A stretch of DNA of 64,000 nt, taken from NCBI GenBank assembly GCA_038320345.1, contig JBBQED010000009.1, positions 1 to 64,000 of the forward strand, in the 5' to 3' direction. This document shows, piece after piece, positions 25,826 through 34,196 of this stretch; the stretch's first letter is position 1; every line of letters begins with the position of its first letter. Source of the stretch: JBBQED01 sp038320345. Its GTDB lineage: Bacteria > Bacteroidota > Bacteroidia > AKYH767-A > OLB10. A program made the position numbers and the translations under genes. The notes beneath the pieces were generated by a model, which was given only the letters and a program-made list of their open reading frames with translations, had not been told where the DNA came from and made no database searches.

Positions 25826-27220
25826 ATGGTGCATATCAATAATTTAAGAAAAATTACTACACTGCTGCTAGCGGTACTTTTGATCCTGTCTTTTAGTACA
25901 ACTGTACATGCACAGAAAAAAATAGAACCCAAACAACTAACACGGATTTTATTTTTATTTGATGCTTCTCAAAGTATGTATGCGAAATGGGAAACGAATA
26001 CTAAATACGAAATCGCTAAAAAATTATTGAGTGCGATGGTAGATAGTCTACAGCCTGTAGATAATCTCGAACTTGCTCTTCGCGTTTACGGACATACCAA
26101 GCGTTATCCTCCTCAAGATTGTGATGATACACGGTTAGAAGTTCCCTTTGGCAAAAAAAATGGTTTTAAGATTAAAAAAAGACTGCAAGAAATCAATCCA
26201 AGTGGAACTACACCGATTGCTATTTCATTAGAAGAGTGCGGCAAAGATTTTCCTAAGGAATCGGCTCGTAATATCATCATCTTGATTACTGATGGGATCG
26301 AAGAATGCAATGGAGATCCGTGTGCAGTATCGGCATCCTTACAAAAAAGAGGAATTGTTTTAAAACCTTTTGTAATTGGATTAGGATTGAATAAAGAATT
26401 TCTGAAATCATTTGAATGTGTGGGAAATTATTTTGATGCGGCTAATGAAGTGCAGTTTCAGAATGCATTGGATATTGTAATTACACAAGCACTAAACAAT
26501 ACCAGTGCGCAGGTGAATTTGCTTGATATTTACGGAAAGCCTACAGAAACCAATGTAGCCATGACTTTTTACGATCAATATTCTGGTGCTATCCGTTATG
26601 ATTTTATGCATACCCTAAATGCAAAAGGAAATCCAGACACCTTGCAAATTGACCCGTTAGGCAAATACAATATTGTTGTGCATACCCTTCCTCCTTTGCA
26701 CAAGGACAGCATCGTTTTAACACCTGGAAAACATACCATCATTGGAATAGATGCGCCGCAGGGAGATTTGCTTTTAAGAATGGATGGAGGAGAATATAAA
26801 AAACTTCAGGCCATTGTACGTAAACATGATGAAATGAAAACATTGCACGTGCAGGATTTTAATTCATCTGAAAAATATCTGATCGGTAATTATGACCTTG
26901 AGATTCTAACCTTGCCAAGAGTCATGATCAACAATGTGAATATTGCACAAAGTAAAACTACCACTCTTCAGATTCCGAATCCTGGCATTGTTACCATCCT
27001 AAGTAATGCTCCTGGATACGGGCAAATATTGATTGAAGAAAACAATGAATTAAAATGGGTGTACACCCTCTCAGAAAATTCAGTGAAAGAAAGTATCGTA
27101 TTACAACCTGGTAATTACAGGATTATTTTCCGTCCGAAGAATTCACAAAGTACCCTATACACGATCGAAAAAACATTCCGGATCAGTTCCGGAGGTAGTA
27201 TCAGTGTTCCGCTTAATTAA
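25826..27220 (+). CDS. Secreted VWA-domain protein inside the transketolase operon
   Basis: A 464-residue protein with a signal peptide (LRKITTLLLAVLLILSFS ending TVHAQ). Residues about 38-215 form a von Willebrand factor A domain with an intact MIDAS: DASQS, then PSGTTPIAIS, then ITDGIEECNGDPC. Cysteines in this region could form disulfides. The rest (about 225-464) is beta-rich, with possible repeated sandwich domains (LLDIYGKPTETNVAMTFYD; RVMINNVNIAQSKTTTLQI). It probably binds a metal-dependent ligand in the periplasm or at the surface. Its 5-bp and 35-bp gaps to both transketolase halves imply one mRNA. Confidence 0.9.
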   Translation: MVHINNLRKITTLLLAVLLILSFSTTVHAQKKIEPKQLTRILFLFDASQSMYAKWETNTKYEIAKKLLSAMVDSLQPVDNLELALRVYGHTKRYPPQDCDDTRLEVPFGKKNGFKIKKRLQEINPSGTTPIAISLEECGKDFPKESARNIIILITDGIEECNGDPCAVSASLQKRGIVLKPFVIGLGLNKEFLKSFECVGNYFDAANEVQFQNALDIVITQALNNTSAQVNLLDIYGKPTETNVAMTFYDQYSGAIRYDFMHTLNAKGNPDTLQIDPLGKYNIVVHTLPPLHKDSIVLTPGKHTIIGIDAPQGDLLLRMDGGEYKKLQAIVRKHDEMKTLHVQDFNSSEKYLIGNYDLEILTLPRVMINNVNIAQSKTTTLQIPNPGIVTILSNAPGYGQILIEENNELKWVYTLSENSVKESIVLQPGNYRIIFRPKNSQSTLYTIEKTFRISSGGSISVPLN

Positions 27221-27255
27221 ATAAACCTATCCTTACCATCAAAGAAAAATAGCAC

Positions 27256-28224
27256 ATGAAAAAATATACTTACACCGAAAAAAAAGATACTCGCTCAGGA
27301 TTTGGTGCAGGACTTTTGGAAGTTGGAAAAAGTAATCCAGATGTGGTAGCCTTATGTGCTGATCTTACTGGATCATTGAAAATGGATGCTTTTGCTAAAG
27401 AATTTCCAGACCGATTTATTCAAACGGGAATTGCTGAAGCCAATATGATGGGCATTGCGGCGGGTTTAACGATTGGAGGAAAAATTCCTTTCACGGGAAC
27501 CTTTGCTAATTTTAGCACTGGAAGAGTGTACGATCAAATTCGTCAGTCGATTGCCTACTCCGGTAAGAATGTGAAAATCTGTGCTTCTCATGCTGGACTT
27601 ACACTCGGTGAAGATGGTGCTACTCATCAAATTTTAGAAGACTTAGGATTGATGCGCATGTTGCCAGGCATGGTGGTGATTAACCCTTGTGATTTCAATC
27701 AGACAAAAGCCGCAACTATTGCAATTGCAAAATATAAAGGTCCTGTTTACTTAAGATTCGGTCGGCCAACGGTCCCTAATTTCACTCCAGCGGATCAAGT
27801 ATTTGAGATCGGTAAAGCGCTCGTACTCAATGAAGGCACAGATGTAACCATAATTGCTACCGGACATCTTGTATGGCCTGCTATTGAAGCTGGCGAAGCC
27901 CTTGCAGCCAAGGGGATTTCAGCTGAGATCATCAATTTACATACGATCAAACCACTCGACGAAGAAGCAATTCTGAAATCCGCACGCAAAACACGCTGTG
28001 TAGTAACTGCTGAAGAACATAACCGCCTTGGTGGAATGGGTGATGCCGTAGCTCAGGTATTGAGTCGTAATACACCTACTATTCAAGAGTATATAGCTGT
28101 TAATGATAGTTTTGGTGAAAGTGGAACTCCAGATCAGTTGATGCAGAAATATGGACTTACCACTGAGAATATCGTGATGGCAGCCGAGAAAGCAATGAAC
28201 CGTAAAGAAGAAGTTCCTGCCTGA
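27256..28224 (+). CDS. Transketolase, C-terminal subunit
   Basis: A 322-residue protein, the pyrimidine-binding and C-terminal domains of split transketolase. Seen: TRSGFGAGLLEVGKSNPDVV, IQTGIAEANMMGIAAGLTIG (with the glutamate that contacts the ThDP aminopyrimidine), SHAGLTLGEDGATHQILEDL and YLRFGRPTVPNF, then a C-terminal transketolase domain (VTIIATGHLVWPAIEAG; TAEEHNRLGGMGDAVAQVL). Pairs with the subunit at 24975. Confidence 0.95.
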   Translation: MKKYTYTEKKDTRSGFGAGLLEVGKSNPDVVALCADLTGSLKMDAFAKEFPDRFIQTGIAEANMMGIAAGLTIGGKIPFTGTFANFSTGRVYDQIRQSIAYSGKNVKICASHAGLTLGEDGATHQILEDLGLMRMLPGMVVINPCDFNQTKAATIAIAKYKGPVYLRFGRPTVPNFTPADQVFEIGKALVLNEGTDVTIIATGHLVWPAIEAGEALAAKGISAEIINLHTIKPLDEEAILKSARKTRCVVTAEEHNRLGGMGDAVAQVLSRNTPTIQEYIAVNDSFGESGTPDQLMQKYGLTTENIVMAAEKAMNRKEEVPA

Positions 28225-28312
28225 AGGAAATAAATTTCGCGGGCCATTAAACTGTTTTGGAGATTGTGCATCCAAATTTGGTTTTCCTCTCATTTGAATT
28301 TAATAGCCCTTT

Positions 28313-28867
28313 ATGTCCGAATACAGCGACAGTGAACTGCTTGCCCGATTCCGCGAACCGGATGGGAATGGTCGTCATTATGCGTTTAATTTGCTCGTAA
28401 AAAAATATCAGCAGAAAATTTATTATCATATTAGAAGAATCGTCGTTGATCATGATGATGCCAATGATTTAGTGCAGAATACTTTTATAAAAGTCTGGCA
28501 CCATCTTGATCAATTCAGAGAGGATAGTCAACTTTATACATGGTTATATCGCATTGCAACGAACGAATCTTTAGGGTTTCTTAAACAAAAAAAGAAACGT
28601 TTTTTCCTTCCTCTTGTCGATGTAGAAAAAGAACTCTACAATAAACTTACCCATAGTGTTTCTATTGATGGTGATCAACTGGAACTTAAACTTCAGCAGG
28701 CTATTTTGAGCTTGCCTGAAAAGCAACGTCTAGTTTTTAATTTGCGCTATTACGATGAGATGAAATACGAAGAGATGTCGGAAGTACTCGGCACATCAGT
28801 CGGCGCTTTGAAAGCTTCCTATCATCATGCTGTGAATAAAGTAGAAAAATTTATTACCGGAAATTAA
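28313..28867 (+). CDS. ECF-type RNA polymerase sigma factor
   Basis: A 184-residue sigma-70 family regulator. Region 2 is clear at NDLVQNTFIKVWHHLDQF (about residues 48-65) and LYTWLYRIATNESLGFL (about 71-87); region 4 has LPEKQRLVFNLRYYDEMKY and YEEMSEVLGTSVGALKASYH with a helix-turn-helix. It lacks the sigma 1 and 3 regions of primary factors. It begins a unit with a single-pass membrane protein (likely anti-sigma) and a CpxP/Spy-like periplasmic protein, the usual layout of an envelope-sensing ECF system. Confidence 0.95.
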   Translation: MSEYSDSELLARFREPDGNGRHYAFNLLVKKYQQKIYYHIRRIVVDHDDANDLVQNTFIKVWHHLDQFREDSQLYTWLYRIATNESLGFLKQKKKRFFLPLVDVEKELYNKLTHSVSIDGDQLELKLQQAILSLPEKQRLVFNLRYYDEMKYEEMSEVLGTSVGALKASYHHAVNKVEKFITGN

Positions 28868-28910
28868 ACTAATGTTAAGTCGTTCACTCCAAACCGTATA
28901 AAATCACATT

Positions 28911-29360
28911 ATGAATTACCAGCCAGAAGCCGACCAAGAGCTGAACGATGCTCCCCTCCTTCGTCAAATGAGCAGGAAATCGCCGTATACTACCCCAGAT
29001 GGGTACTTTGATATGCTCAGTTCGGAGATTCAGGATAAATTGCAAGCGAGCAAGCCCAGAGCTACCCCTAAAATACTAGTACTTCGACCAGCCTTCTTGA
29101 TTACTTCGCTGATCATAATGGTGATTTCCTTAGGCATTTATTTCAAAACGACTGAAAAATCACAACAGCCGACTCAGCTTTCAGAAATAGTTACTTACGA
29201 TGACCTCCTTGAAAGCGGTTACTATTCTGAAATCGATGAAACACTCCTCAGTGAATCCCTCGCTACAACAACTCCTTCCGATAAATCGGATAAACAAATG
29301 GAGGATTACCTACTCAACAACAGTGACGAAAATCAACTCTTAAACGAATTACCACTCTAA
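28911..29360 (+). CDS. Probable single-pass anti-sigma factor
   Basis: A 149-residue protein with one transmembrane helix (AFLITSLIIMVISLGIYF, about residues 62-79), a cytoplasmic N-terminal part containing TTPDGYFDMLSSEIQDKL, and a polar, acidic C-terminal periplasmic part. No enzyme motif is present. The motif PDGYFD is frequent in Bacteroidota proteins encoded right after ECF sigma factors. Position between the sigma gene (43 bp) and a CpxP-like gene (4 bp) supports an anti-sigma role; direct evidence is lacking. Confidence 0.75.
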   Translation: MNYQPEADQELNDAPLLRQMSRKSPYTTPDGYFDMLSSEIQDKLQASKPRATPKILVLRPAFLITSLIIMVISLGIYFKTTEKSQQPTQLSEIVTYDDLLESGYYSEIDETLLSESLATTTPSDKSDKQMEDYLLNNSDENQLLNELPL

Positions 29361-29364
29361 TATC

Positions 29365-29847
29365 ATGAAAACACTTCGCCTACTCCTACCCCTATTATTA
29401 TGTTTAACTTGGTTTAGTATCCAAGCACAAAGTCCTAATACTGATGCTAAATCCAGAATGAAAGATGATCGTAGGGAAGAAATTGAATCCATGAAGGTCG
29501 CCTTCCTTACGCGTAAACTTAGTTTAAGTCCTGATGAAGCAAAAAAATTCTGGCCGGTATATGATCAGTATGCTAATGAATTAAAAACATTAAGAGAAAG
29601 TCGCCGTACGAGAAACAAAGATGCCCGTGCAGACTTCTCCACTATGAATGATAAAGATGTTGAAAAAGTAGTGGATGCTGAAATAATTTTTCGTCAACAG
29701 GAATTGGATATCATGAAAAAATATCACGCGCAATTCAAACAAGTATTACCCATTAAGAAAGTTGCATTACTCTATAGTTCAGAAGAAGAATTTAAACGGG
29801 AACTCATTGAAAAGATCAAAGAACGCAGACAAGAAATGAAGAAATAA
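29365..29847 (+). CDS. Periplasmic Spy/CpxP-like protein, ECF sensor partner
   Basis: A 160-residue protein with a signal peptide (MKTLRLLLPLLLCLTWFS, cleavage near IQAQ) and an all-helical, highly charged mature part. MKVAFLTRKLSLSPDEAKKF followed by WPVYDQYANELKTLR resembles the LTxxQ-like segments of Spy/CpxP chaperones, and in Bacteroidota such proteins are encoded with ECF sigma factors as sensors. It starts 4 bp after the anti-sigma gene and ends the operon before a strong terminator. It may bind misfolded proteins or metals; that is inference from the family. Confidence 0.78.
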   Translation: MKTLRLLLPLLLCLTWFSIQAQSPNTDAKSRMKDDRREEIESMKVAFLTRKLSLSPDEAKKFWPVYDQYANELKTLRESRRTRNKDARADFSTMNDKDVEKVVDAEIIFRQQELDIMKKYHAQFKQVLPIKKVALLYSSEEEFKRELIEKIKERRQEMKK

Positions 29848-29931
29848 GTTAATCAATTATAGTTTGAAAAAATCTATTCGTAATTTAAAATTTATTTAAT
29901 CGTAATGTTTTAATTGACAATTATTGTAAGG

Positions 29932-29967
29932 AAATCCGGGTAGCATTCTATCCGGATTTTTTTTGGC
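29932..29967 (+). terminator. Terminator of the ECF sigma operon
   Basis: An 8-bp stem (AAATCCGG at 29932-29939, complement at 29952-29959) followed by a run of Ts to 29964. It faces the convergent T9SS gene and may serve both. Confidence 0.82.
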
Positions 29968-29981
29968 ATCATCAAACCTGT

Positions 29982-31571
29982 TTATTCGTGAATGACTTTA
30001 ATCACACTTCTTGTTTTTCCAGAAATAATTTCAAGTAAAAAAAGACCGGGTGAACGTCGAGAAAGATCAATCGAAAATGTTTTTCCTGTTGCGATCGAAG
30101 ACGAAATTAAATTACCTAATGCATCGTAACAGTTTATGCTTGCATCTTTTTGCAAATGAGCAATATTCAATACGTCACTTGCAGGATTAGGAAACACTAT
30201 TATGGATTCAGGATGTACTTCGTTGATGCCCGTAAAACTATAGCAGAGTTTAGCCATCCATATATCGCCATTACCATAATTGCTAGCGGTTTTATACCCT
30301 CCAGTGTCTGCTACTGTATAATTAAAACCCAAATAGCATCCATCCTGTGTAGGAATTCCAGCGCACAATTCATCATGACCATTCGTAAACCAAGTTTTAT
30401 CCCAACGGATACTTCCGGCAGTATCAACATTGATCATCCATATTTGTTCGATGCCTAAATTGGCTTCTGATTTTTCAAAACCTATTGCGGAATAAGATTC
30501 ACCAGTCAGTAAAAACCCACCAGAATCAAGGGGCAAGATAAGATTGAGTTCATCGAAATCAGTGCCGCCAAAAGATTTATCCCATGCTAGTGATCCATTT
30601 GAATTTAATTTCACAATCCAATAATCATCGGCACCATTATTTGCAGCAGTTTTATCAAATCCCGCTGGAGAAAAAGAATCTCCACCTAATAAAAATCCAC
30701 CATCTGTTGTCGCACATTGTGTGAAAAGATAATCAGGATTGATGCCCCCAATAGTTTTATCCCAAAGTTTTATACCATTACTATTTAAGCGAATGACCCA
30801 GAAATCATATTGTCCTCTGGGCGCCTCCGACTTATCAAAACCAATCGAGCTTTCACTATATCCACCCATCAACAAACCACCATTCTGCGTTTTCGTTATG
30901 GCGTAAGCGTTATCACTTTGCAAACCTCCAAACGTTTTATCCCAAAGCAAATTTCCGAGAGAATCTGTTTTCACCAACCAGAAATCGAAGGAACCGATGG
31001 CGGGTGAAGTCTTATCACCTCCGATCCCACTCAAGGTTGATCCTGAAAGAAAAAAACCACCATCATTACTCTGAACTGCTGCGTTTAACTGATCTACTCC
31101 TGTTCCTCCTATCGTTTTATCCCAGATTTTATTTCCCATTGAATCCGTTCTTACGATCCAAAAATCGGGACCACCAACACGAGGTTGAGATTTATCACCA
31201 TTAGCTTCAGAAACTGAATATCCAGCAAGTAAAAATCCACCGTCAGCTAAAACCAGGATATCCGTGGGTGATTCATCTAAAGAACCCCCATAAGTATGAT
31301 CCCAAATTTTTTGTCCTTGTGCATCTAACTTTACTAACCAGTAATCACCGGTAGCGCCAGTAGAATCACGATTCGCTTCTGTTTTATCAAATGACTGAGA
31401 CGATGAAGACCATCCCAACATAATAAATCCACCTTGAGGAAGCTCCTTTATTTTCACAGGATACTCAACGCCTGTTCCACCCAAACGCTGATCCCATGCT
31501 TTAGCAGTAGGTTGAGCATAGGCATGTGTAAAACAAAAAATACAGAGCAGGAATAAATATCGCATGATCAA
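29982..31571 (-). CDS. T9SS cargo with seven WD-type repeats (predicted propeller)
   Basis: A 529-residue secreted protein. The signal peptide is near the N terminus (YLFLLCIFCFTHAYAQ). Seven repeats of about 60 residues follow, each with a WDxxxGG-type start (AWDQRLGG, IWDHTYGG, IWDKTIGG, LWDKTFGG, LWDKTIGG, AWDKSFGG, and a diverged RWDKTW), then DGGFxLxG and a DxWxVKxD strand. This pattern suggests a seven-bladed beta-propeller. The C terminus is a T9SS type A domain (IIVFPNPASDVLNIAHL, then the RSPGLFLLEI strand). Function unknown; binding or adhesion is plausible. Confidence 0.88.
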   Translation of the reverse strand: MIMRYLFLLCIFCFTHAYAQPTAKAWDQRLGGTGVEYPVKIKELPQGGFIMLGWSSSSQSFDKTEANRDSTGATGDYWLVKLDAQGQKIWDHTYGGSLDESPTDILVLADGGFLLAGYSVSEANGDKSQPRVGGPDFWIVRTDSMGNKIWDKTIGGTGVDQLNAAVQSNDGGFFLSGSTLSGIGGDKTSPAIGSFDFWLVKTDSLGNLLWDKTFGGLQSDNAYAITKTQNGGLLMGGYSESSIGFDKSEAPRGQYDFWVIRLNSNGIKLWDKTIGGINPDYLFTQCATTDGGFLLGGDSFSPAGFDKTAANNGADDYWIVKLNSNGSLAWDKSFGGTDFDELNLILPLDSGGFLLTGESYSAIGFEKSEANLGIEQIWMINVDTAGSIRWDKTWFTNGHDELCAGIPTQDGCYLGFNYTVADTGGYKTASNYGNGDIWMAKLCYSFTGINEVHPESIIVFPNPASDVLNIAHLQKDASINCYDALGNLISSSIATGKTFSIDLSRRSPGLFLLEIISGKTRSVIKVIHE

Positions 31572-31617
31572 AGTTTATCAGTGCAAGCGAAATCTCATTA
31601 ATCTTTATTAAGCTTTA

Positions 31618-32604
31618 TTAAGCTTTCTGCAGATACATCACTTCTTTGACGGCTTTAATGACTCTCGCAGGATTCGGTAAATAAGCTTCAATCAATGTAG
31701 GTGCATACGGCAAAGGAACATCCCCACCCATTACACGCAGTACCGGAGCATCGAGGAAATCAAATGCTTCACGTTGCACTTTAAATGCTACTTCAGTTGC
31801 AATAGATCCTAATGGCCAGCTCTCTTCAACAATCACCAAACGATTTGTTTTTCTAACTGAATCAATTACCGTTTTATAATCAATCGGACGAACGGTACGT
31901 AGATCGATAACTTCGGCATTAATATTTTCAGTGGCAAGTTGATCCGCTGCAGCATGTGCAATTTTCATCATCTTACCAAAAGATACAATGGTAACATCCG
32001 TACCGGGACGAGTAATATTTGCAATACCAATCGGCATCAGATATTCACCTTCGGGAACCATTCCTTTATCGCCATACATCTGTTCACTCTCCATGAAAAT
32101 AACAGGATCATTATCACGAATAGCGGATTTTAATAATCCTTTAGCATCTGCCGGATTAGAAGGAACGATTACTTTCAATCCCGGACAGTTCGCATACCAA
32201 CTCTCGAACGCTTGAGAATGCTGAGAACTCAACATTCCTGCAGAAGCCGTTGGTCCACGGAAAACGATAGGCACAGTAAAATTACCACCGCTCATACTCA
32301 TCATTTTAGCTGCTGAATTGATCACTTGATCAATGGCTACCAATGAAAAATTAAAAGTCATGAATTCAATTATGGGACGGAGACCATTCATAGCGGCACC
32401 TACGCCGATGCCTGCAAAACCCAATTCGGCAATTGGAGTATCGATGACACGTTTTGGACCGAATTCATCGAGCATACCCTGACTCACCTTATAAGCACCA
32501 TTGTATTGAGCTACCTCTTCACCCATCAGGAATACGCGCTCATCACGACGCATTTCTTCATTTAAAGCCTCACGGAGGGCTTCGCGAAATTGAATTTCTC
32601 TCAT
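31618..32604 (-). CDS. pdhB: Pyruvate dehydrogenase E1 beta subunit
   Basis: A 328-residue ThDP-dependent dehydrogenase beta subunit. Motifs: REIQFREALREALNEEM, VFLMGEEVAQYNGAYKVSQG, TPIAELGFAGIGVGAAMNGL, and the C-terminal transketolase domain (VTIVSFGKMMKIAHAAADQL; LVIVEESWPLGSIATEVAF). With the alpha subunit, E2 and E3 it oxidises pyruvate to acetyl-CoA. I chose the ATG at 32604, not 32625, because the -7 box at 32623-32630 would overlap the earlier start. The alpha subunit is not in the window. Confidence 0.95.
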   Translation of the reverse strand: MREIQFREALREALNEEMRRDERVFLMGEEVAQYNGAYKVSQGMLDEFGPKRVIDTPIAELGFAGIGVGAAMNGLRPIIEFMTFNFSLVAIDQVINSAAKMMSMSGGNFTVPIVFRGPTASAGMLSSQHSQAFESWYANCPGLKVIVPSNPADAKGLLKSAIRDNDPVIFMESEQMYGDKGMVPEGEYLMPIGIANITRPGTDVTIVSFGKMMKIAHAAADQLATENINAEVIDLRTVRPIDYKTVIDSVRKTNRLVIVEESWPLGSIATEVAFKVQREAFDFLDAPVLRVMGGDVPLPYAPTLIEAYLPNPARVIKAVKEVMYLQKA

Positions 32605-32622
32605 TTTGTATGTTGAATGATA

Positions 32623-32630
32623 CAAATATA
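32623..32630 (-). promoter_or_regulatory. -7 promoter box for pdhB
   Basis: Minus-strand TATATTTG, an exact -7 match, 18 nt before the ATG at 32604. It overlaps the earlier possible ATG at 32625 and so decides the start. Confidence 0.6.
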
Positions 32631-32873
32631 AAGCTTAGGGCTTAGAATTAGGCAAATAATTTAAAAGCCACTCAATTTTAGTGGTTTGCAAGTTATGCTT
32701 CAAGGCGAACTTGACTTTTCCTTACTTTCCTATGAGCGGAAAACAATTTGATTGTTGTAGATGCTTGCTAAGACAATGTTAAATTGCAGATCTAAATCCA
32801 AACAGTTTATAAAAAAAATTATCAAGCTGTAATGAAATTAATCCCTAAGTAAAATCGAGATTTTTAAATTGAT

Positions 32874-33149
32874 TCAATCTTTAAACAACCCCTGCAAATA
32901 AGTAATCACCGAATCCATTTTAGCTCTGGTATAAATGGGAGTATTTGCATTCATTTTAAAAAACGGAAAACATTTTACGGGTAAATGAAAATCTGTTTTT
33001 TGGAAGGCAGTATCGTTGGGATTTATAGGAACATAAATCATTGCTAAAACAGAAGGATTATGTATCGGACTTTTTAATAGAGGTAATCCTTCCTGTGCAG
33101 TTGCTTTTTGAAATGCAAATAGTGCAATGATGATAAGTAACTTTTTCAT
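32874..33149 (-). CDS. Small secreted protein of unknown function
   Basis: A 91-residue protein with a signal peptide (KLLIIIALFAFQKATAQ). The mature part has about 70 residues with no recognised domain. It starts 6 bp downstream of a decayed T9SS gene on the same strand, so it may be an orphaned partner of a lost secreted protein. A sequence search would be needed to say more. Between its 3' end and the pdhB promoter lies about 240 bp in which I see no gene. Confidence 0.6.
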   Translation of the reverse strand: MKKLLIIIALFAFQKATAQEGLPLLKSPIHNPSVLAMIYVPINPNDTAFQKTDFHLPVKCFPFFKMNANTPIYTRAKMDSVITYLQGLFKD

Positions 33150-33155
33150 GGATGT

Positions 33156-33489
33156 TTATTTTAAAACCATCAAGCGTTTCATTTGTGTTGCACCAAGGTC
33201 ACTCGTAACTTTTACAAAATAACAACCGGAATTTAATGCGGTTGTATAAAGCAACAATGATTTATTGGTCCAGTACAAACGGCGATTAATAATTACTCTC
33301 CCACCGGCATCCGTAATATCTAACCAACCATCTTTATTGCCCGGCAACTATAACCCAAATAAAACTGATCCTTTGCTGGGTTGGGTGCAATCGAAACTGC
33401 CAAATCTATTGTACCACCAGGTTCACCCTTTGCCCAAAACTTGAACAACTAATTATGCAAAGGCTGAAATAAATTAAAAATCTATTCAT
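33156..33489 (-). pseudogene. Decayed T9SS cargo gene: signal peptide and sorting domain only
   Basis: Reading leftward from the ATG at 33489 gives a signal peptide (MNRFLIYFSLCIISCSSFGQ) and then a stop at 33406. In another frame, overlapping this, the DNA encodes TIDLAVSIAPNPAKDQFYLG, the start of a T9SS type A domain; a one-base shift near 33345 then continues into PGNKDGWLDITDAGGRVIIN and GCYFVKVTSDLGATQMKRL. Thus the ends of a secreted protein survive while the middle is deleted and the frame is broken at least twice. It is not a working gene as it stands, unless sequencing errors are responsible. Confidence 0.8.
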
Positions 33490-33702
33490 TGGATTAAAAG
33501 TAAGAGTTAATACTTAAAAGAGCAATGCTTATTAATGAATTTATTTTCGAGTTAAACTTTAAAAAGTCAACCTATTTCAGGCTAGGTCATAGAACAAACT
33601 TTAAACAGTGAACATTAAACATTGGGCAAATTCCGAAGCAACATCAGTATAAGTAATGCTAAAGAAATAATGAAATTATCCGCAATAAAAACCAGTCACC
33701 CC

Positions 33703-34038
33703 TCAAACATCATCTTCTGCATCCGAAATCTCGCTCAATGCTTGTTTCAACTCATTGAGGGTGTGCCTATTCTGCTGAAGTGTGGCGAATTTAATACCTT
33801 CTTTGTAATTCGTAACTGCTTTCGGAATATTGCCTAAGGATTCATGGAATTTACCCAGCTGATAATATAGCGCTAGGTAATCCTTTTGCTTGTCTTTCAA
33901 GTATTCCAGAGACCGAATAGCCTCCGTCATTTGCCCGGATTTAGCCTGCTCCAGAGCAAGTGCATACCTTGAAAAAGCATCCGAAGGATCTTCTTCCAAA
34001 AAGGCTTTCAATCGGTCAATATTATTGGAATCAGTCAT
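33703..34038 (-). CDS. Small TPR-repeat protein
   Basis: A 111-residue cytoplasmic protein with about two tetratricopeptide repeats: DAFSRYALALEQAKSGQMTE and ALYYQLGKFHESLGNIPKAV, each in the A8-G-x-A pattern, followed by a charged C-terminal helix. No signal peptide. It likely mediates a protein-protein contact; partner unknown. It is divergent from etfB. Confidence 0.75.
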   Translation of the reverse strand: MTDSNNIDRLKAFLEEDPSDAFSRYALALEQAKSGQMTEAIRSLEYLKDKQKDYLALYYQLGKFHESLGNIPKAVTNYKEGIKFATLQQNRHTLNELKQALSEISDAEDDV

Positions 34039-34140
34039 AATCGATTGGCGAAGATATTCTTCCGTACCAATAAATCTCCATTCCCACCTATTATTGCTGA
34101 AAACATGTGAATAAGATCAGGTATTAATCGCTCTGTAATT

Positions 34141-34171
34141 TTTGTTAAGTCGCCCGTTTAAAGTACGTTTG
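34141..34171 (+). promoter_or_regulatory. Complete Bacteroidota promoter for etfB-etfA
   Basis: TTTG at 34141-34144 and TACGTTTG at 34164-34171, separated by 19 nt: both elements match the Bacteroidota primary sigma consensus. The ATG of etfB lies 25 nt downstream. Confidence 0.78.
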
Positions 34172-34196
34172 CAGTTCCGTTGAGAAAGAGAATCCT

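Noticed and set aside
32671..32694. Small inverted repeat (CCACT...AGTGG) between pdhB and the small secreted gene
   Set aside because: Only five base pairs and no T-run; not enough for a terminator or structured RNA.
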